Of a stretch of DNA of 64,000 nt, positions 8,420-15,675 are shown piece after piece. The notes below the pieces were generated by a model. The model was not told the origin of the DNA, did no database searches, and was given only the letters and a program-made list of their open reading frames with translations. This stretch comes from Azospirillum sp. B510 (GTDB taxonomy: Bacteria; Pseudomonadota; Alphaproteobacteria; Azospirillales; Azospirillaceae): NCBI RefSeq assembly GCF_000010725.1, contig NC_013859.1, positions 454,001 to 518,000 of the forward strand. Reading direction: 5' to 3'. The position numbers and the translations under genes are program-made. Position 1 is the stretch's first letter; every line of letters begins with the position of its first letter.

Positions 8420-9508
8420 ATGTCGTCCGCTAAGCGTACTTCCTTCAGCTCGAAATTCGCCGGCCTCGCCGTCGGCCTCCTGGTCGTCGCCGGCGCCGCC
8501 GTCCCGGCCATGGCCCAGGACAAGCCGACGGTCGGCATCGCCATGCCGACCAAGTCGTCCGCCCGCTGGATCGACGACGGCAACAACATGGTCAAGTATT
8601 TCCAGGAAAAGGGATACAAGACCGACCTGCAATATGCGGAGGACGACATCCCCAACCAGCTCGCCCAGATCGAGAACATGGTCACCAAGAACGACAAGAT
8701 TCTGGTGATCGCCGCCATCGACGGGACGACGCTGACCGACGTGCTGCAGAAGGCGGCGGAGCGGGGCGTGAAGGTCATCGCCTACGACCGCCTGATCCGC
8801 GGCTCGGCCAATGTCGACTATTACGCCACCTTCGACAATTTCCAGGTCGGCGTCCTCCAGGCCTCCTACATCGAGAAGGCGCTCGGTCTGAAGGAGGGCA
8901 AGGGCCCGTTCAACATCGAGCTGTTCGGCGGCTCGCCCGACGACAACAACGCCTATTTCTTCTACAACGGCGCCATGTCGGTGCTGCAACCCTACATCGA
9001 CAGCGGCAAGCTGAAGGTCGGCAGCGGCCAGGTCGGCATGGACAAGGTGTCGACCCTGCGCTGGGACGGCGCCGTCGCCCAGGCCCGCATGGACAATCTG
9101 CTGAGCGCCTATTACGGCAACAAGCGGGTTGACGCCGTGCTGTCGCCCTATGACGGGCTGAGCATCGGCATCATCTCCTCGCTGAAGGGCGTGGGCTACG
9201 GCTCGGCCTCGCAGCCGATGCCGGTCGTCACCGGCCAGGACGCCGAGGTGCAGTCGGTCAAGTCGATCCTGGCGGGCGAGCAGCGTTCCACCGTCTTCAA
9301 GGACACCCGCGAACTGGCGAAGGTCACGGTGGGCATGGTCGACGACCTGCTGGCCGGCCGCACCCCGCAGGTCAACGACACCAAGACCTACGACAACGGC
9401 AAGAAGATCGTCCCCTCCTATCTGCTGAAGCCGGTCAGCGTCGACGCCTCGAACTGGAAGCAGGTCCTGGTCGATGGCGGCTACTACAAGGAATCGCAGA
9501 TCAAGTGA
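8420..9508 (+). CDS. chvE: Multiple-monosaccharide-binding periplasmic protein ChvE (SbpA)
   Basis: This 362-residue type-1 periplasmic binding protein takes up monosaccharides such as arabinose, galactose or xylose for the GguAB importer. In Agrobacterium, ChvE also presents sugar to the VirA kinase, and the Azospirillum homologue SbpA is linked to sugar chemotaxis. A signal peptide runs to about residue 32 (AVPAMAQ). The mature start KPTVGIAMPTKSSARWIDDG and the blocks LFGGSPDDNNAYFFYNGAM and LSPYDGLSIGIISSLKGVGY are typical of ChvE. GGGGAGGA stands about 10 nt before the ATG. It is the first gene of a plus-strand operon with gguA, gguB, araA and araC, with a LysR box upstream and a hairpin directly after its stop. 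Confidence 0.94.
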   Translation: MSSAKRTSFSSKFAGLAVGLLVVAGAAVPAMAQDKPTVGIAMPTKSSARWIDDGNNMVKYFQEKGYKTDLQYAEDDIPNQLAQIENMVTKNDKILVIAAIDGTTLTDVLQKAAERGVKVIAYDRLIRGSANVDYYATFDNFQVGVLQASYIEKALGLKEGKGPFNIELFGGSPDDNNAYFFYNGAMSVLQPYIDSGKLKVGSGQVGMDKVSTLRWDGAVAQARMDNLLSAYYGNKRVDAVLSPYDGLSIGIISSLKGVGYGSASQPMPVVTGQDAEVQSVKSILAGEQRSTVFKDTRELAKVTVGMVDDLLAGRTPQVNDTKTYDNGKKIVPSYLLKPVSVDASNWKQVLVDGGYYKESQIK

Positions 9509-9514
9509 GTGAAC

Positions 9515-9554
9515 GGCGCGGGAGCGGGAGCCATCCGGCGACCGCTCCCGCGCC
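9515..9554 (+). terminator. Intercistronic hairpin between chvE and gguA
   Basis: A perfect 13-bp inverted repeat (9515-9527 with 9542-9554, 14-nt loop) lies in the 83-bp gap between chvE and gguA. There is no T run. Its position just after a binding-protein gene suggests mRNA stabilisation or partial termination, giving more binding protein than membrane components. Confidence 0.5.
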
Positions 9555-9591
9555 TCGCCTAACGGCAGGTCGGGCGATCAGGGGTTTATCC

Positions 9592-11187
9592 ATGAACAGT
9601 ATTCTTGAGATGCGCGGCATCACCAAGACGTTCCCGGGCGTCAAGGCGCTCGACAACGTCAATCTCTCGGTCCGCGAGGGGGAGATTCACGCGCTGATCG
9701 GCGAGAACGGCGCCGGGAAATCGACGCTGATGAAGGTGTTGAGCGGCGTCTACCCGCACGGCAGCTACGAGGGTGAAATCCGCTTCGCCGGCCAGCCCGT
9801 CGCCTTTCGCAGCATCGCCGACAGCGAGAAGCTGGGCATCATCATCATCCATCAGGAACTGGCGCTGGTCCCGCTGCTGTCGATCACCGAGAACCTGTTC
9901 CTCGGCAACGAGCAGGCCAAACGGGGCCGGATCGACTGGGTCGCCGCCACCGCCCGCGCCCGCGAGCTGCTGCGCATGGTCGGCCTGACCGATTCGCCCG
10001 AGACCCTGATCACCGACATCGGCGTCGGCAAACAGCAACTGGTGGAGATCGCCAAGGCCCTGTCCAAGGAGGTCAAGCTGCTGATCCTGGACGAGCCGAC
10101 CGCCAGCCTGAACGAGAGCGACAGCGACGCGCTGCTGGAGCTGCTGCTGCGCTTCAAGGAGCAGGGCATCTCCTCCATCCTGATCTCGCACAAGCTGAAC
10201 GAGATCGCCAAGGTCGCCGACCGCGTCACCATCCTGCGCGACGGCACCACGGTCGAGACGCTGGATTGCCAGCACGCGCCGATCAGCCAGGACCGCATCA
10301 TCAAGGGCATGGTCGGCCGCGACCTCGCCGACCGCTATCCGCGCCGCGCCAGCAACCCGGGCGACATCCTGTTCGAGGTCAAGGGCTGGAACGCCGACCA
10401 CCCGATCCATGCCGGCCGCCGCGTCGTCAAGGACATCGACCTGCATGTGCGCCGGGGCGAGGTGGTGGGCATCGCCGGACTGATGGGCGCCGGCCGCACC
10501 GAATTCGCCATGAGCCTGTTCGGCCGCTCCTATGGCCGCAACATCCGCGGCCGGGCCTTCCTCGGCGGGCGCGAGATCGACGTGTCGACCATCCGCCGGG
10601 CGATGAACAGCGGTCTCGCCTACGCCACCGAGGACCGCAAGCATTACGGCCTCGTGCTCGACAACGACATCCGCCACAACGTGACGCTGGCCAAGCTGGA
10701 CGGGGTCGCCAAGCGCGGCGTCATCCACCACGAGCGCGAGATCGAGGTGGCCAATGAGTTCCGCCGCCGCCTGCGCATCCGCTGTTCCGACGTGTTCCAG
10801 CAGACGGTCAACCTGTCCGGCGGCAACCAGCAGAAGGTCGTGCTGAGCAAATGGCTGTTCGCCGACCCGCAGGTGCTGATCCTGGACGAGCCGACCCGCG
10901 GCATCGACGTCGGCGCCAAATATGAAATCTACACCATCGTCAACCAGCTGGTGGCCGAAGGCCGAGGCGTCATCCTGATCTCCTCGGAACTGCCGGAGCT
11001 GCTGGGTGTCGCCGACCGCATCTATGTGATGAACGAAGGCGCCCTGGTCGCCGAGATGCCGGCGGCCGAGGCCAGCCAGGAAAAGATCATGCACGCCATC
11101 ATGTCGTCCGCCTCGCAATCCACGGCGGCCCGCGCCGCCGTCGCCGCCGCCGCTTTGAACACTGGTGCCCGGGAGTCCCTGCAATGA
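9592..11187 (+). CDS. gguA: Multiple-monosaccharide ABC transporter ATP-binding protein GguA
   Basis: This 531-residue twin-cassette ATPase powers the ChvE-dependent sugar importer at the inner membrane. The first half has Walker A GENGAGKST and Walker B LLILDEPTASLNESD. The second half has the degenerate P-loop region GIAGLMGAGRTEFAM, the signature LSGGNQQKVVLSKW and Walker B LILDEPTRGIDVG. The start MNSILEMRGITKTFPG was chosen over an upstream in-frame start at 9505, which would overlap the chvE stop and cover the hairpin. It overlaps gguB by 4 bp (ATGA), which indicates translational coupling. Confidence 0.94.
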   Translation: MNSILEMRGITKTFPGVKALDNVNLSVREGEIHALIGENGAGKSTLMKVLSGVYPHGSYEGEIRFAGQPVAFRSIADSEKLGIIIIHQELALVPLLSITENLFLGNEQAKRGRIDWVAATARARELLRMVGLTDSPETLITDIGVGKQQLVEIAKALSKEVKLLILDEPTASLNESDSDALLELLLRFKEQGISSILISHKLNEIAKVADRVTILRDGTTVETLDCQHAPISQDRIIKGMVGRDLADRYPRRASNPGDILFEVKGWNADHPIHAGRRVVKDIDLHVRRGEVVGIAGLMGAGRTEFAMSLFGRSYGRNIRGRAFLGGREIDVSTIRRAMNSGLAYATEDRKHYGLVLDNDIRHNVTLAKLDGVAKRGVIHHEREIEVANEFRRRLRIRCSDVFQQTVNLSGGNQQKVVLSKWLFADPQVLILDEPTRGIDVGAKYEIYTIVNQLVAEGRGVILISSELPELLGVADRIYVMNEGALVAEMPAAEASQEKIMHAIMSSASQSTAARAAVAAAALNTGARESLQ

Positions 11188-12383
11188 GCGCCGAACTGAA
11201 CCTGCCGGCCGCGCCGCCGCGCCAGGCCTCGATGGCCAAGTTCCTGAAGAGCCACATGCGCGACTACGGCATGCTGATCTCGCTGCTGGCGATCGTGGCG
11301 TTCTTCCAGTACATGACCAACGGCACGCTGCTGCAACCGCTGAACCTGACCAACCTCGTCCTGCAGAACAGCTACATCGTCATCATGGCGCTGGGCATGC
11401 TGCTGGTGATCGTCGCCGGGCACATCGACCTGTCGGTCGGCTCGATCGTCGGCTTCATCGGCGCGCTGGCCGCCATCCTGATGGTGCAGTTCCACTGGCA
11501 CTTCATCCCGACCGCCATCGTCAGCCTGATCGCCGGTGCGGCGATCGGCGCCGCCCAGGGCTATTGGGTCGCCTATTTCCGCATCCCGTCCTTCATCGTG
11601 ACGCTGGCCGGCATGCTGGTCTTCCGCGGCCTCAGCCTCGCCCTGCTCGCCGGCCAGTCGGTCGGTCCCTTCCCGGTGGAGTTCCAGCGCCTCAGCTCCG
11701 GCTTCATCCCGGATTTCTTCGGCACCGAAGGCTTCCACACCACCACGCTGCTGCTGTGCCTGGCGACGCCGGCGATCATGATCGGATTCAGCATCGCCGC
11801 CCGCCTGCGCCGCCACCGCTTCGCCATCGAACAGGAACCGCTGGTCCTGTTCCTGCTGAAGAGCGCCGGCCTGTTCGCCGTGGTCGCCTATGTCGGCTGG
11901 CTGCTGTCGACCTACAAGGGCCTGCCCAACGTCCTGATCATCATGGCGCTGCTGATCGGCCTCTACGCCTTCGTCACCCGCGACACCACCATCGGCCGGC
12001 GCATCTACGCGCTGGGCGGCAACGAGAAGGCGGCCAAGCTGTCGGGCATCGACACCCGCCGCCTGTCCTTCTACACCTTCGTCAACATGGGCGTGCTGGC
12101 GGCGCTCGCCGGCCTGATCTTCGCCGCCCGCCTCAACACGGCCACGCCGAAGGCCGGCGTGTCGTTCGAGCTGGACGTGATCGCCGCCTGCTTCATCGGC
12201 GGCGCCTCGGCGTCCGGCGGTGTCGGCCGGGTGACCGGTGCCGTGATCGGCGCCTTCATCATGGGTGTGATGAACAACGGCATGTCGATCCTCGGCATCG
12301 GCATCGACTGGCAGCAGGTGATCAAGGGTCTGGTGCTGCTCGCCGCCGTCTGCTTCGACGTCTACAACAAGGGCAAGGCCTGA
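11184..12383 (+). CDS. gguB: Multiple-monosaccharide ABC transporter permease GguB
   Basis: This 399-residue inner-membrane permease belongs to the branched-chain/ribose (BPD_transp_2) family. Many hydrophobic helices are visible, beginning with MLISLLAIVAFFQYM. The family block VIVAGHIDLSVGSIVGFIGA and the cytoplasmic coupling segment YALGGNEKAAKLSGIDTRR are both present, as is the glycine-rich ACFIGGASASGGVG. It overlaps gguA by 4 bp. With ChvE and GguA it makes a complete importer (two permease and two twin-ATPase subunits by family rule). Confidence 0.94.
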   Translation: MSAELNLPAAPPRQASMAKFLKSHMRDYGMLISLLAIVAFFQYMTNGTLLQPLNLTNLVLQNSYIVIMALGMLLVIVAGHIDLSVGSIVGFIGALAAILMVQFHWHFIPTAIVSLIAGAAIGAAQGYWVAYFRIPSFIVTLAGMLVFRGLSLALLAGQSVGPFPVEFQRLSSGFIPDFFGTEGFHTTTLLLCLATPAIMIGFSIAARLRRHRFAIEQEPLVLFLLKSAGLFAVVAYVGWLLSTYKGLPNVLIIMALLIGLYAFVTRDTTIGRRIYALGGNEKAAKLSGIDTRRLSFYTFVNMGVLAALAGLIFAARLNTATPKAGVSFELDVIAACFIGGASASGGVGRVTGAVIGAFIMGVMNNGMSILGIGIDWQQVIKGLVLLAAVCFDVYNKGKA

Positions 12384-12432
12384 CGGCGGTCTTGTGACCG
12401 CCGCCCGCCTCTCCCCGACCGGACATACCGCC

Positions 12433-13371
12433 ATGACGCTCCCCACCCTCGGCCTCGTCGGTCTGGGAAAGATCGCCCGCGACCAGCATCTCCCGGCCAT
12501 TGCCGCGACCGGCCTGTTCCAGCTCGCCGCCGTGGTCAGCCCGGACGGTGCGACGGCCGACGATGTTCCGAGCTTCCGCTCCCAGGCCGAGATGCTGGCG
12601 GCCCTGCCGAACCTCGACGCGGTGGCGCTCTGCACCCCGCCCGCCGTCCGCCATGGCCTGACGGTCGAGGCGCTGCGCGCCGGCTGCCATGTGCTGATCG
12701 AGAAGCCGCCCGCCGCCGCCCTGTCGGAGCTTCACGATCTGGTGGCGGAGGCCGACGCCGCGCGCCGCACCCTGTTCACCGCCTGGCATTCACAGTTCAA
12801 CCCGGCGGTGGAGGAGACCAGGCGCCGGTTGGCTGATGTCGGCATCCGCAGCGTTGCCATCACCTGGAAGGAGGATGTGCGGCGCTGGCATCCGGGCCAG
12901 GACTGGATCTTCGCGGCCGGCGGCTTCGGTGTCTTCGATCCCGGCATCAACGCCCTGTCGATCCTGACCGACATCCTGCCGGCCCCGGTCTTCGTCCGGT
13001 CCGCCGACCTGCATGTGCCGGCCAACCGTGACACCCCGATCGTCGCGACGCTGGAGATGGGGGCCGCCCCCGGCTCCCGCATCGGCCGGGTGACCGCCGA
13101 TTTCGACTTCCTCCAGCTCGGTGAGCAGACCTGGTCGATCGTGATCGAGACCGACGCCGGCCGCCTCGACCTGACCCATGGCGGCACCCGCCTGATGGTG
13201 GACGGGGTGATGACGGTCGCCGAGCCGGACAGCGAGTATCAGCGCATCTACCGCCATTTCCACCGGCTGATCACCGACGGGGCGAGCGACGTCGACGCCC
13301 GCCCGCTGTCGCTCATCGCCGACGCCTGCATGGTCGGGCGCTGGCACCGCACCGATGCCTTCGACTGGTAG
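12433..13371 (+). CDS. araA: L-arabinose 1-dehydrogenase (Gfo/Idh/MocA family)
   Basis: This 312-residue NAD(P)-dependent oxidoreductase oxidises L-arabinose (and usually D-galactose) to the 1,4-lactone, the first pathway step. The N-terminal Rossmann motif is GLVGLGKIARDQHLPAI. The catalytic lysine is in the family motif IEKPP, and the catalytic Asp/Asn pair is in FDPGINALSIL. The length fits the A. brasilense enzyme (about 309 residues). The start ATG at 12433 was chosen over a GTG at 12394 because the motif begins right after it. It follows gguB by 49 bp in the same operon. Confidence 0.9.
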   Translation: MTLPTLGLVGLGKIARDQHLPAIAATGLFQLAAVVSPDGATADDVPSFRSQAEMLAALPNLDAVALCTPPAVRHGLTVEALRAGCHVLIEKPPAAALSELHDLVAEADAARRTLFTAWHSQFNPAVEETRRRLADVGIRSVAITWKEDVRRWHPGQDWIFAAGGFGVFDPGINALSILTDILPAPVFVRSADLHVPANRDTPIVATLEMGAAPGSRIGRVTADFDFLQLGEQTWSIVIETDAGRLDLTHGGTRLMVDGVMTVAEPDSEYQRIYRHFHRLITDGASDVDARPLSLIADACMVGRWHRTDAFDW

Positions 13372-13408
13372 CAACCCCCGCGACAGGTCCGCGACTGGGA
13401 GGTCCCGC

Positions 13409-13735
13409 ATGCCCGCAACCAGCATCCAGATCGGCACCCGCATCGGCCACCGGATCACCGCCGGCAGCGCCGGGATCCTGCTGTTCCTCGCCGCCGTCGC
13501 CGGGGTGGGCATCAACGCCCTGTCGGAGACCGACATGGTGGTGCGCCGCAACGGCGTGCTGGCGGAACAGGTGGTCGATCTCGGCCGCATGCAGGCCCTG
13601 ATGCTGGACATGCGCCTGAAGACCACCGCCTTCCTGCTGAACGGCCGCGACGAGGACGCCGACGGCCTGTCGGGCGAGGCCGAGGATCTGCGCGGCTGCG
13701 TGTCCCGCTTCCTGGCGGACATGCGCGCGGCCTGA
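13409..13735 (+). CDS. Truncated chemoreceptor-like membrane protein
   Basis: This 108-residue protein has a cytoplasmic start, one transmembrane helix (about residues 16-37, GSAGILLFLAAVAGVGINAL), and a helical segment like the first part of a chemoreceptor ligand-binding domain (ETDMVVRRNGVLAEQVVDLG, then MQALMLDMRLKTTAFLLNGRD). It stops there, with no second membrane helix, HAMP or signalling domain. GGGAGG six nt before the ATG argues that it is translated. It lies between araA and araC in the sugar operon. It may be the remnant of a deleted chemoreceptor, or a small membrane partner of another receptor. A run of eight Cs follows the stop (13737-13744), but no downstream chemoreceptor frame exists to be rejoined. 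Confidence 0.6.
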   Translation: MPATSIQIGTRIGHRITAGSAGILLFLAAVAGVGINALSETDMVVRRNGVLAEQVVDLGRMQALMLDMRLKTTAFLLNGRDEDADGLSGEAEDLRGCVSRFLADMRAA

Positions 13736-13813
13736 TCCCCCCCCAACGCGACGCAACCCCAACTCCGGCGCCGGCCCATCCGGTCGGCGCCCCAACTTGA
13801 AACCGGTGCCGAT

Positions 13814-15640
13814 ATGTCCGAGACGAAGCCCCCCTTCCCCGCCAATTCCTCCGATTCAGGGCGTCGGCTGCGCTCGCGCGCGTGGTTCGACAACCCCGCC
13901 AACCCCGACATGACGGCGCTGTATCTGGAGCGTTACCTGAATTTCGGCCTGACGCGGGAAGAGCTTCAGTCCGGCGCCCCGATCATCGGCATCGCCCAGA
14001 CCGGATCCGACCTCAGCCCCTGCAACCGCCACCATCTGGTGCTGGCCGAACGGCTGCGCGAGGGCATCCGCACCGCCGGCGGCATCGCCATCGAATTCCC
14101 GGTCCACCCGATCCAGGAGACCGGCAAGCGGCCGACCGCCTCGATCGACCGCAACCTCGCCTATCTCGGCCTGGTGGAGGTTCTGCATGGCTATCCGCTG
14201 GACGGCGTGGTGCTGACCATCGGCTGCGACAAGACCACCCCGGCCTGTCTGATGGCGGCGGCGACCGTCAACATCCCGGCCATCGCGCTCTCGGTCGGCC
14301 CGATGCTGAACGGCTGGTTCCGCGGCGAGCGCACCGGCTCGGGCACCATCGTGTGGAAGGCCCGCCAGATGATGGCGGCCGGCGAGATCGACTATCAGGG
14401 CTTCATCGAGCTGGTGGCCTCTTCCGCCCCCTCGACCGGCTACTGCAACACCATGGGCACCGCCTCGACCATGAATTCGCTGGCCGAGGTGCTGGGCATG
14501 CAGCTCCCCGGATCCGCCGCGATTCCCGCCCCCTACCGCGAGCGCCAGCAGGCCGCCTATGAGACCGGCAAGCGCATCGTCGAGATGGTGCGCCAGGACA
14601 TCAAGCCGTCGGACATCCTGACCCGCGACGCCTTCCTGAACGCCATCGTCGTCAATTCGGCCATCGGCGGCTCGACCAACGCGCCGATCCACATCAACGC
14701 CATCGCCAAGCACATCGGCGTGCCGCTGACGGTGGACGACTGGCAGACCCACGGGCTGGACGTTCCGCTGCTGGTCAATCTCCAGCCGGCGGGCGAATAT
14801 CTGGGCGAGGACTTCCACCGCGCCGGCGGCGTGCCGGCGGTGGTCGGCCAGCTGATGACCAAGGGCCTGATCCGCGAAAATGCGCCCAACGTCAACGGCC
14901 GCACCATCGGCGAGAACTGCCGCGACACCGAGATCCTCGACACCCGCGTCATCCATCCGATCGACGACCCGCTGAAGATCAACGCCGGCTTCGTGGTGCT
15001 GCGCGGCAACCTGTTCAACGCCGCCATCATGAAGACCAGCGTCATTTCCGAGGAGTTCCGCGAGCGCTACCTGTCCAACCCGAAGGATCCGGAGGCGTTC
15101 GAGGGCAAGGTCGTCGTCTTCGACGGGCCGGAGGATTATCACCATCGCATCGACGATCCCTCGCTGGGCATCGACGCCTACACCATCCTGGTCATCCGCG
15201 GCGCCGGCCCGATCGGCTATCCAGGCGCTGCGGAGGTGGTGAACATGCGTCCGCCCGCCGATCTCATCAAGCAGGGCGTTCATTCCCTGCCCTGCATCGG
15301 CGACGGGCGCCAGTCCGGCACCTCGGGCTCGCCCTCGATCCTGAACGCCTCGCCCGAGGCGGCGGCGGGCGGCAATCTCGGCCTGCTGCGCAGCGGCGAC
15401 CGGGTGCGCATCGACCTGCGCCGCGGCAGCGCCGACATCCTGATCTCCGAAGCGGAACTGGCTGAACGCCGCGCCGCCCTGGAGGCCGCCGGCGGCTATG
15501 CGGCACCGGCGTCGCAGACGCCGTGGCAGGAGATCCAGCGCGGCATCGTCGACCAGCTCGACGAGGGCATGGTTCTGAAGCCGGCGGTCAAGTACCAGCG
15601 CGTCGCCCAGACCATGGGCATTCCGCGCGACAACCACTGA
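13814..15640 (+). CDS. araC: L-arabonate dehydratase (IlvD/Edd family)
   Basis: This 608-residue [2Fe-2S] dehydratase converts L-arabonate to L-2-keto-3-deoxyarabonate. Three cluster cysteines are seen at Cys70 (DLSPCNRHH), Cys138 (TIGCDKTTPAC) and Cys211 (STGYCNTMGTAS), with Lys140 next to the second. The spacing equals that remembered for the Rhizobium L-arabinonate dehydratase (Cys59, Cys127, Cys200, Lys129). The C-terminal block GDGRQSGTSGSPSILN is typical of sugar-acid dehydratases rather than IlvD proper. It is the last gene of the chvE operon, followed by a stem-loop (15650-15675). Related D-xylonate or D-fuconate dehydratases look similar, so context carries the substrate call. Confidence 0.9.
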   Translation: MSETKPPFPANSSDSGRRLRSRAWFDNPANPDMTALYLERYLNFGLTREELQSGAPIIGIAQTGSDLSPCNRHHLVLAERLREGIRTAGGIAIEFPVHPIQETGKRPTASIDRNLAYLGLVEVLHGYPLDGVVLTIGCDKTTPACLMAAATVNIPAIALSVGPMLNGWFRGERTGSGTIVWKARQMMAAGEIDYQGFIELVASSAPSTGYCNTMGTASTMNSLAEVLGMQLPGSAAIPAPYRERQQAAYETGKRIVEMVRQDIKPSDILTRDAFLNAIVVNSAIGGSTNAPIHINAIAKHIGVPLTVDDWQTHGLDVPLLVNLQPAGEYLGEDFHRAGGVPAVVGQLMTKGLIRENAPNVNGRTIGENCRDTEILDTRVIHPIDDPLKINAGFVVLRGNLFNAAIMKTSVISEEFRERYLSNPKDPEAFEGKVVVFDGPEDYHHRIDDPSLGIDAYTILVIRGAGPIGYPGAAEVVNMRPPADLIKQGVHSLPCIGDGRQSGTSGSPSILNASPEAAAGGNLGLLRSGDRVRIDLRRGSADILISEAELAERRAALEAAGGYAAPASQTPWQEIQRGIVDQLDEGMVLKPAVKYQRVAQTMGIPRDNH

Positions 15641-15649
15641 CGCCATCGC

Positions 15650-15675
15650 GGAGGGGGGCGGATCAGCCCCCCTCC
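15650..15675. terminator. Stem-loop between convergent araC and hybrid kinase genes
   Basis: A perfect 10-bp stem (15650-15659 with 15666-15675) with a 6-nt loop stands between the convergent genes. The kinase stop codon (15663-15665) lies in the loop. No T run is present on either side, so any termination would be weak or Rho-assisted. Confidence 0.5.

Noticed and set aside
13856..15646. Minus-strand open frame opposite araC
   Set aside because: araC shows all dehydratase cysteines; the antisense frame has no motif.
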